Positions 24,824 to 31,607 of a stretch of 64,000 nt of DNA are shown here, piece after piece. The position numbers and the translations under genes are program-made. Position 1 is the stretch's first letter. Each line of letters starts with the position of its first letter. The notes under the pieces are model-generated. The model ran no database searches. It had not been told where the DNA came from and saw only the letters and a list, made by a program, of their open reading frames with translations. Origin of the DNA: WTFY01 sp965205275 (GTDB taxonomy: Bacteria; Pseudomonadota; Gammaproteobacteria; UBA4575); the NCBI GenBank assembly GCA_965205275.1, contig OZ242168.1, positions 1,302,001-1,366,000 of the forward strand, in the 5' to 3' direction.

Positions 24824-25741
24824 ATGGCAGCAAAAATCGATGATACCTACGCAGAAGCATTCAGAAGTCTGTACACTGAATTCCTGATTACTGCACGCGA
24901 TCGAAGATGGCTGGATCATGCCGTTCATGCCGCTACCGGCAATGCCTCAAGCTCCATATTATGTGACTGCGAGGCGGGTATGGACCGTTATGTGGGGCCT
25001 GGTGGCGATGAGAGTTTTGCTACCCCGGATGGTCGTCCGGGTGCCATTGTGCAACTGCATATCCCGCGTTTTCGTAAAGATCGGGTCAAGGCCCTGGAAC
25101 GTTCGGCGCTGGTGCGAATCAGCCAGAATGTGCTCACTTGCCCGACGGCTGCATGCTTTAATCTGGTCGATTCAGAAGACTACTACCATATGGGCCGCAA
25201 GGTGGCCTACTTTGGCAACGGTCACCAAAAACGTATTGAACGTTTTGGACGTAAAATGTGGTGGATACCGATCCTGGGAGGCGAGTTTGTCCTGGACCGT
25301 CGACTTGGGTACGCGGACGGCCTGATGGGAGGCAATTTATGGTTTTTTGGAGACAGCACAGACTCAGCACTCGAGGCGGCTGAAAAAGGGGTGGAGGCCA
25401 TTCGGCCCATACCTGGCGTTATCACTACTTTCCCAGGTGGAATAGCAAGCAGCGGCTCCAAGGCCGGCAGCGATTATGATTTCACCATTGCCAGCACGTA
25501 TGAGAAATTCTGCCCGTTGTTACAGGATGACCCGGATATCGAGGCAGGCTTGCCGCAAGGCGTACATTCAGTAATGGAAATTATAATGAATGGTCAAGGC
25601 ATGCCGCCAATTATTGATGCCACGCAGGCTGCAATCAAGGCCTCTGTAAACACACCGGGATTGGTCATGATCTCCGCCGGCAACTACGGCGGACGCCTGG
25701 GCAAAAGCTTTATTTTCTTGCACCCCGAAAAACAGATCTGA
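24824..25741 (+). CDS. Formylmethanofuran:tetrahydromethanopterin formyltransferase homologue (Ftr/FhcD)
   Basis: The 305-residue protein is similar from end to end to Ftr/FhcD. It has DTYAEAFRSLYTEFLITARD at the start, TPDGRPGAIVQL, the VAYFGNGHQ block, GGEFVLDRRLGYADGLMGGN, ITTFPGGIASSGSKAGSDYD and the C-terminal SAGNYGGRLGKSFIFLHPE. Ftr moves a formyl group between methanofuran and N5 of tetrahydromethanopterin. In methylotrophs fhcD normally sits with fhcA, fhcB and fhcC; none is in this window. It is tightly coupled to the cyclo-ligase gene upstream (2-base gap). Either it serves an H4MPT pathway encoded elsewhere or it uses folate; see findings. Confidence 0.9.
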   Translation: MAAKIDDTYAEAFRSLYTEFLITARDRRWLDHAVHAATGNASSSILCDCEAGMDRYVGPGGDESFATPDGRPGAIVQLHIPRFRKDRVKALERSALVRISQNVLTCPTAACFNLVDSEDYYHMGRKVAYFGNGHQKRIERFGRKMWWIPILGGEFVLDRRLGYADGLMGGNLWFFGDSTDSALEAAEKGVEAIRPIPGVITTFPGGIASSGSKAGSDYDFTIASTYEKFCPLLQDDPDIEAGLPQGVHSVMEIIMNGQGMPPIIDATQAAIKASVNTPGLVMISAGNYGGRLGKSFIFLHPEKQI

Positions 25742-25863
25742 TGATCGCACGGGAATTCACTTATAGGCCCATGGGCAAAATAACCAGAGATTCCAGTTTT
25801 ATCCTCATGTACCCCTATTGATTTCAGATCACCCAGAATATAGCCCGTCGTGATTGCCCAAAC

Positions 25864-25887
25864 TGCTTGAGTCAAGCATAGTGCTTG
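25864..25887. promoter_or_regulatory. Candidate operator: three alternating TGCTTG half-sites
   Basis: In the 267-base gap before the serine-glyoxylate aminotransferase gene, TGCTTGA-G-TCAAGCA (25864-25878) is a perfect palindrome. Its right arm also pairs with a further TGCTTG after a TAG spacer (25873-25887). Three half-sites in alternating orientation about 125 bases before the start codon look like a binding site for a dimeric regulator. Serine-cycle genes in other methylotrophs are controlled by LysR-type QscR; whether this is such a site is not known. The same bases could form a hairpin in RNA. Confidence 0.45.
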
Positions 25888-26008
25888 TGGCATGATGCGG
25901 GGTTTTTCGTACAGTGACTATCTGTCCGCATAAACAGCTGCTCTAACTGCAGGAACAACAATCGAGGCGCGTTCGTTTTACTAAACACCAAAACAAGGAT
26001 TCTTAATC

Positions 26009-27277
26009 ATGCCTAGCGAAAAATTATCATTTCCTGGAAGAAATTACTTATTTGCACCAGGCCCGACTCATATACCCCAGGCTGTGCAAAATGCCATGAT
26101 CGTCCCACAAGAGGATCACCGGGCGCCTGACTTTCCAGAACTCGTCAAACCCCTGCTCCGTGACTGCAAAAAAATATTCAAAACTACCCGAGGTACATGC
26201 TTTCTGTTTCCTGCTACAGGGACCGCGGGCTGGGAAGTGGCGCTGGCCAATACCTTGTCACCCGGAGACAAAATCCTGACCACACGCTTCGGTCAGTTCA
26301 GTCACCTGTGGTATGACCTTGCATGCCGAATTGGCCTGGAGGTCGAACTGGTTGAAACCCCTTGGGGAGAAGGTGTCCCGATAAGTAAATTCAGACGCAT
26401 CCTGGCTGCGGACAAGGAGCACCGGATCAAGGCGATAGTGGTTTGTCATAACGAAACTGCAACGGGCGTGGCCAGCGATATAGGCGGATTGCGCCAAGCG
26501 ATAAACGCCGTTAAACACCCAGCTCTGCTTATGGTAGATGGGGTAAGCTCGATTGCAAGTATTGATTTTCGCATGGATCAATGGGGGGTAGATGTGGCCG
26601 TAAGTGGATCGCAAAAAGGATTCATGCTGCCAGCAGGCATGGCCATCGTCGCTTTCAGTCCGAAGGCGTTGAAGGCACGCAAAAAAGCCCGATGCGCACG
26701 CTGTTTCCTGGATATTCAGGATCATATCAATACCAACAAAGACGGCTTTTTTCCCTATACCCCCTCGGTACCTATGCTGCGTGGCCTGCGTGCTTCAATA
26801 GACCTGCTCATGGATGAAGGTCTGGAGAACGTATTCAAGCGCCACCATCGACTGGCCGAGGGCGTACGTAAAGCGGTCAGGGCCTGGGGGCTAAAGCCTT
26901 GTGCAAAATCACCCAAGTGGTATTCCGATACTGTAACTGCAATAGAGGTGCCCCCGAATATCAATGCAGCAGAAGTGATCCATATTGCCTATCATCGCTA
27001 CAATGTATCGTTGGGCGCAGGCCTGTCCAAAGTTGCCGGTAAGGTATTCCGGATCGGACATCTAGGGGACAATAACGAAGCGCGAATGATGGCGGTTCTG
27101 GGCACTGCAGAAATGGCAATGCGGGATGCGGGCATGCGTGTGAAACCTGGCAGCGGAGTTGCAGCAGCAGGTGAGTACTATCGAAAAACTGCAAAAACGA
27201 TCAAAAAGTTCGGCCCAACCAGCACTCCTCGCAAGGCAAGAACTGCAGTTAAAAAGAAAAAACCCATAAAGAAATAA
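26009..27277 (+). CDS. sgaA: Serine-glyoxylate aminotransferase
   Basis: PLP enzyme of the serine cycle: serine plus glyoxylate gives hydroxypyruvate plus glycine. The 422-residue product has the N-terminal FAPGPTHIPQAVQNAMIVPQ, the glyoxylate aminotransferase-type sequence DGVSSIASIDFRMDQWGVDV, and the PLP-binding lysine K203 in SGSQKGFMLPAG. The C-terminus ends in a lysine-rich tail (KKKKPIKK), a small oddity. It is the first gene of the serine-cycle run; the malyl-CoA lyase gene begins 18 bases downstream. The long upstream gap carries a candidate operator. Confidence 0.95.
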   Translation: MPSEKLSFPGRNYLFAPGPTHIPQAVQNAMIVPQEDHRAPDFPELVKPLLRDCKKIFKTTRGTCFLFPATGTAGWEVALANTLSPGDKILTTRFGQFSHLWYDLACRIGLEVELVETPWGEGVPISKFRRILAADKEHRIKAIVVCHNETATGVASDIGGLRQAINAVKHPALLMVDGVSSIASIDFRMDQWGVDVAVSGSQKGFMLPAGMAIVAFSPKALKARKKARCARCFLDIQDHINTNKDGFFPYTPSVPMLRGLRASIDLLMDEGLENVFKRHHRLAEGVRKAVRAWGLKPCAKSPKWYSDTVTAIEVPPNINAAEVIHIAYHRYNVSLGAGLSKVAGKVFRIGHLGDNNEARMMAVLGTAEMAMRDAGMRVKPGSGVAAAGEYYRKTAKTIKKFGPTSTPRKARTAVKKKKPIKK

Positions 27278-27295
27278 ACCATAAGGACCTGAAAA

Positions 27296-28237
27296 ATGAG
27301 CTTTACTCAATACAAACCTGCACAGCAACGTTTACAACGCTGTGAACTGGCTGTACCCGGATCCAATCCCAGAATGCTAGAAAAAGCAGTTACCTGTGCG
27401 GCAGATTATGTGTTTCTTGATCTGGAAGATGCCGTGGCACCCGATGACAAGGTGCAGGCGCGCAAAAATGTAATTGCTGCGCTAAACGAACACGACTGGA
27501 AAGGCCATGGAAAAACCGTTTCTGTACGCATTAACGGGTTGGATACCCACTACATGTATCGTGACGTAGTGGATGTGGTAGAACAGGCGGGCAGTAAACT
27601 TGATACCCTCCTCATTCCAAAAGTGGGCACCACCGGTGATGTGTACATGGTGGATGCCATGGTGACCCAGATTGAAGAAGCCAAAGGGTTCGAAAACAGA
27701 ATTGGTCTTGAAGCCCTGATTGAGACGGCTTTGGGGATGACAAATGTGGAAGCCATTGCTACCTCCAGTGCCCGTATGGAAGCCATGCACTTTGGAGTAG
27801 CCGATTATGCTGCGAGTAATCGTGCCCGCACCGTCAACATTGGTGGCTTGAATCCGGATTATCCAGGCGATCAGTGGCATGCTGCTATTTCGCGCATGAC
27901 CGCTGCATGCCGAGCCTATGGATTGCGCCCGATCGATGGCCCGTTCGGTGACTTTGACGATCCCGATGGATACCGGTTGGCAGCGCGCCGTGCTGCAGCT
28001 TTGGGATGCGAGGGCAAATGGGCAATTCATCCCAAGCAGATTGAGCTGGCAAACGAGGTTTTTACACCACCCGAAGCTGAAACCACCAAGGCCAAAAGAA
28101 TTCTTGAAGAACTGGAAAAGGCCGCCAAGGAGGGTAAAGGGGCTGCCTCACTGGATGGTAAAATGATCGATGCTGCTTCAGCACGCATGGCTGAAAATAT
28201 TGTACGTGCTGCCGAGGCAATTGCCGCCAAGTCTTGA
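27296..28237 (+). CDS. mclA: L-malyl-CoA lyase
   Basis: The 313-residue HpcH/CitE-family enzyme splits malyl-CoA into acetyl-CoA and glyoxylate, closing the serine cycle. Seen are RCELAVPGSNPRMLEKAVT, the metal and acid motif DYVFLDLEDAVAPDDKVQAR, the glutamate region IGLEALIETALGM, and HFGVADYAASNRARTVNIGG. A C-terminal flexible segment with alternating K, E and A residues follows, as in malyl-CoA/beta-methylmalyl-CoA lyases. It lies between sgaA and mtkA, a natural pathway order. A 189-base gap with a possible promoter follows. Confidence 0.95.
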   Translation: MSFTQYKPAQQRLQRCELAVPGSNPRMLEKAVTCAADYVFLDLEDAVAPDDKVQARKNVIAALNEHDWKGHGKTVSVRINGLDTHYMYRDVVDVVEQAGSKLDTLLIPKVGTTGDVYMVDAMVTQIEEAKGFENRIGLEALIETALGMTNVEAIATSSARMEAMHFGVADYAASNRARTVNIGGLNPDYPGDQWHAAISRMTAACRAYGLRPIDGPFGDFDDPDGYRLAARRAAALGCEGKWAIHPKQIELANEVFTPPEAETTKAKRILEELEKAAKEGKGAASLDGKMIDAASARMAENIVRAAEAIAAKS

Positions 28238-28320
28238 AAACTCGTGTAGTATTTGGCTGCTACCTGCTCCAGACCCTGGCTGTTTTGCTTAAATTTCAGG
28301 CAACTATCCAACAATGGGAT

Positions 28321-28350
28321 TTGTTGAAGAATCGCTGAATAGGCTATAAA
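28321..28350 (+). promoter_or_regulatory. Possible sigma70-type promoter before mtkA
   Basis: TTGTTG (28321-28326) and TATAAA (28345-28350) are separated by 18 bases and lie about 75 bases before the mtkA start. The gap of 189 bases between mclA and mtkA is the only large one inside the sga-to-hpr run, which supports a separate or additional start of transcription here. The call rests on hexamer resemblance alone. Confidence 0.35.
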
Positions 28351-28426
28351 CAGTATCGGATCAGATACAGTTGCCTTCGACTGACACGACAGGGAAACGA
28401 ATCATTATTCTCGGGAGGGAATGCAA

Positions 28427-29605
28427 GTGGATATTCATGAATATCAAGCTAAAGAATTGTTATCAGAATTTGGTGTAGGTATTTCGCCAGGCGGGCTCGC
28501 ATACAGCCCTGAGCAGGCCATCTACCGTGCCAAGGAAATTGGTGGCCACCAATGGGTGGTCAAGGCGCAGATCCATTCTGGTGCGCGTGGCAAGGCCGGC
28601 GGAATTAAAGTTTGCTCAAATGATGAAGAAATATGGAATGCAGCTGAAGAATTACTCGGTAAACGTCTGGTCACCCACCAGACCGGGCCGGGCGGGAAAG
28701 TAGTGTATCGCCTCTATATCGAACAGGTTTCAGATATTGAACGCGAAATTTATCTCGCTTTGGTGCTGGATCGAAACAAACAGCGAGTAGTCATTATCAC
28801 GTCCTCCGAAGGGGGCATGGATATAGAAGAAGTGGCTGCCACAAAACCGGAGTCCATACACAGGCTGGAAGTTGAACCTGCAGTGGGTTTGCGAGACTTC
28901 CAGGCACGTGAGCTTGCTTTTGCACTCAATATCCACCCCGAATTGGTCAGCCAGGCAGTCCATTGTATCGAAGGGGCCTACCGCGCCTTTCGCGACCTTG
29001 ACGCCACCTTGGTAGAAATCAACCCTCTGGTGATTACCAAGGACAATCATGTCGTGGCCCTGGATTCCAAAATGAGCTTTGATGACAATGCTCTGTTTCG
29101 ACGACCAAAGATCTCTGAACTGCGCGACAAATCCCAGGAAGACTCACGTGAGACCGCTGCTTCAGACCGGGGCCTGAGTTATGTGGGCCTGGATGGAGAT
29201 ATAGGCTGCATGATCAACGGTGCGGGGCTGGCAATGGCTACCATGGATATGATCAAACACAAAGGTGGTGAACCTGCTAACTTTCTGGATATTGGGGGTG
29301 GGGCTTCTCCAGACCGTGTCACTAAAGCATTCAAACTGGTACTGGATGATGAAAATGTCAAGGCAATGCTGGTCAATATTTTTGCAGGCATCAACCGTTG
29401 CGACTGGATTGCTGAAGGCGTAATACAGGCGTTTGGCAAACTGGAGGTAAAAACCCCCATCATAGTACGTCTCTCTGGAACAAATGTAGAAAAAGGCATG
29501 CAAATGCTCAAAGACAGTGGCTACCCGGTGATTACTGCAGATACGTTATCTGAAGCTGCAGAAAAAGTTGTAGCCGAGCGCAACCGCGCCGTCCAAGCCA
29601 CATAA
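28427..29605 (+). CDS. mtkA: Malate-CoA ligase (malate thiokinase), beta subunit
   Basis: The ATP-grasp subunit, related to succinyl-CoA synthetase beta, forms malyl-CoA from malate, CoA and ATP with MtkB. I choose GTG at 28427 (MDIHEYQAKELLSEFG, 392 residues): the GGGAGGG ribosome site ends only 2 bases before the ATG at 28421 but 8 before the GTG, and the family normally begins with DIHEYQAKELL. Other motifs are IHSGARGKAGGIK, EINPLVITKDNHVVALD and the C-terminal phosphate-loop region FLDIGGGAS. mtkB follows after 19 bases. Confidence 0.95.
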   Translation: MDIHEYQAKELLSEFGVGISPGGLAYSPEQAIYRAKEIGGHQWVVKAQIHSGARGKAGGIKVCSNDEEIWNAAEELLGKRLVTHQTGPGGKVVYRLYIEQVSDIEREIYLALVLDRNKQRVVIITSSEGGMDIEEVAATKPESIHRLEVEPAVGLRDFQARELAFALNIHPELVSQAVHCIEGAYRAFRDLDATLVEINPLVITKDNHVVALDSKMSFDDNALFRRPKISELRDKSQEDSRETAASDRGLSYVGLDGDIGCMINGAGLAMATMDMIKHKGGEPANFLDIGGGASPDRVTKAFKLVLDDENVKAMLVNIFAGINRCDWIAEGVIQAFGKLEVKTPIIVRLSGTNVEKGMQMLKDSGYPVITADTLSEAAEKVVAERNRAVQAT

Positions 29606-29624
29606 AGATTTAGGAGAGACACAC

Positions 29625-30515
29625 ATGAGTATAATGATTGATAACAAGACCAAGGTACTGGTTCAGGGGTTTACAGGCAAAATTGGTACCTTTCACGCCA
29701 AGGAAATGCTCGAATACGGCACCCAAGTGGTAGGTGGCGTTACACCAGGTAAAGGGGGGCAAACCCATCTTGGGCTACCTGTGTTTAATACGATGAAGGA
29801 TGCCGTATCGGAAACGGGTGCAGAGGCCAGTGTGGTATTCGTACCTGCTTCATTCGCTGCTGATTCAATTATGGAGGCTGCGGATGCGGGCATCAAAACC
29901 TGTGTTGCGATCACTGACGGTATTCCTGCGCAGGACATGATGCTTGTAAAACGTTACATGTACCGCTACAAAAAAGAAGATCGAATGCGCCTTACCGGCC
30001 CAAACTGTGCCGGCACTATCAGCCCAGGTAAGTGTCTGCTTGGTATCATGCCAGGACACATTTACATACCCGGTAATATAGGCATTGTTGCCCGTTCGGG
30101 CACACTCGGCTATGAAGCAGCATCTCAAATGAAAGCACGTGGAATCGGAATCACGACCAGCGTTGGTATAGGTGGTGATCCTATCAATGGTAGTTCACAC
30201 CGTGACATTCTTGAACTGTTTGAAGCCGACCCTGAAACCAAGGCTATCATGCTGATCGGTGAAATCGGTGGACCCCAAGAGGCAGACGCTGCGGAATATT
30301 TTAAGCATCACATGAACAAGCCATTAGTGGCCTACATTGCCGGGCTTACTGCACCTAAAGGTCGTCGTATGGGTCATGCCGGCGCTATTGTATCCGGTAA
30401 AGGTGAAAGTGCAGCTGAAAAAGTAGAACTGTTGCAAGAAGCAGGAGTCACGGTTGCGCCAGACCCATCAGAGCTTGGCTCAACCATGGAAAAAGTCTTG
30501 AAAGAGGTTGCCTAG
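29625..30515 (+). CDS. mtkB: Malate-CoA ligase (malate thiokinase), alpha subunit
   Basis: The 296-residue CoA-binding subunit is related to succinyl-CoA synthetase alpha. It has VQGFTGKIGTFHAKEMLEYG (CoA-binding fold), GPNCAGTISPGKCLLGIMP and the SRSGTLGYEA-like ARSGTLGYEAASQM. The catalytic phosphohistidine is expected in the C-terminal AGLTAPKGRRMGHAGAIVSG, H of GHAGA. AGGAG precedes the ATG. It is translated with mtkA and followed after 12 bases by the hydroxypyruvate reductase gene. Confidence 0.95.
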   Translation: MSIMIDNKTKVLVQGFTGKIGTFHAKEMLEYGTQVVGGVTPGKGGQTHLGLPVFNTMKDAVSETGAEASVVFVPASFAADSIMEAADAGIKTCVAITDGIPAQDMMLVKRYMYRYKKEDRMRLTGPNCAGTISPGKCLLGIMPGHIYIPGNIGIVARSGTLGYEAASQMKARGIGITTSVGIGGDPINGSSHRDILELFEADPETKAIMLIGEIGGPQEADAAEYFKHHMNKPLVAYIAGLTAPKGRRMGHAGAIVSGKGESAAEKVELLQEAGVTVAPDPSELGSTMEKVLKEVA

Positions 30516-30527
30516 GAGAAAGGTAAA

Positions 30528-31499
30528 ATGAGTAAATTAAAAGTCATCGTCACACGCGCCTGGCCGGCAGAAGTGGAAGCAACATTAAAAGAAAGATATG
30601 ACGTACAGTTGAATGAGATCGACGTTGCAATGACTAAAGACGAAATGAAGAAGGCATTGGGCGATTGCGATGCTTTCCTGCCTACTGTCACAGATCCTGT
30701 CGATGCAGAAGTACTGAGTGCAGAACCGCTACGCGCAAAGTTTATCGGCAATTTTGGCGTGGGATTCAACCACATTGACCTGGATGCAGCCAAGGCACGC
30801 GGGCTTACCGTCACCAATACACCTGAAGTGCTTACCGACTGTACTGCCGATATTGCCATGACACTGTTGTTGACCGCAGCACGGCGCACAAGTGAAGGTG
30901 AGCGCCACTTACGTGCAAAAGCCTGGACAGGTTGGCGGCCTACTCACATGCTGGCTACCAAGGTAGCCGGCAAAACACTGGGTATGATCGGTATGGGACG
31001 TATCGCACAGGCTATGGCCAAGCGGGCACACCATGGCTTTGGAATGAAGATTATCTTTGTAGACCCCTACCCGCCTTCCGATGAAGTGGTCAAGAAATTT
31101 AATGCATCCCAGTGTGAATCGATCAATGAAGTCCTTGCAAACTCGGATTTTGTGTCGATTCACTGCCCGGGTGGCAAGGATACGTATCATTTGCTGGGCA
31201 AGGAAAACCTTGCCAGAATGAAACCTGGCGCATTTTTAATCAATTCAGCACGCGGTGATGTAGTGGATAATGATGCATTAATTGAAGCATTGAAAAATGG
31301 CACGATTGCAGGTGCAGGCTTGGATGTTTTCGAAGGCGAGCCCAATCTGGATGAACGTTTTCTTGAATTGGAAAATGTTGTGCTGCTGCCTCATTTGGGC
31401 AGCGCTTCGACTGAGACACGTATTGCAATGGGCAACCGTGTGCTGAAAAATCTGGCTGCATTTGAAGCAGGCGAGACACCGAAAGACAAGCTGGTTTAA
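30528..31499 (+). CDS. hprA: Hydroxypyruvate reductase / glycerate dehydrogenase
   Basis: The 323-residue D-2-hydroxyacid dehydrogenase reduces hydroxypyruvate, made by SgaA, to D-glycerate. The NAD(P) motif is GKTLGMIGMGRIAQAMAKRA (about 148-167). The catalytic Arg is in INSARGDVVD, Glu in GLDVFEGEPNLD and His in LLPHLGSAS. A clear ribosome site (AGGAGAAAG) precedes the ATG, and the gene follows mtkB by 12 bases. Glycerate kinase, the next enzyme of the cycle, is not in the window. Confidence 0.94.
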   Translation: MSKLKVIVTRAWPAEVEATLKERYDVQLNEIDVAMTKDEMKKALGDCDAFLPTVTDPVDAEVLSAEPLRAKFIGNFGVGFNHIDLDAAKARGLTVTNTPEVLTDCTADIAMTLLLTAARRTSEGERHLRAKAWTGWRPTHMLATKVAGKTLGMIGMGRIAQAMAKRAHHGFGMKIIFVDPYPPSDEVVKKFNASQCESINEVLANSDFVSIHCPGGKDTYHLLGKENLARMKPGAFLINSARGDVVDNDALIEALKNGTIAGAGLDVFEGEPNLDERFLELENVVLLPHLGSASTETRIAMGNRVLKNLAAFEAGETPKDKLV

Positions 31500-31607
31500 A
31501 TTCATATACACCCTTCACCCTTCCAGATACAGCACGTGCCTTCCATGTTGGAGGCCCTTGGGCATGTGGTTGTATTGTGCGCACTTGTTTAATTTTATAC
31601 TCACAGT

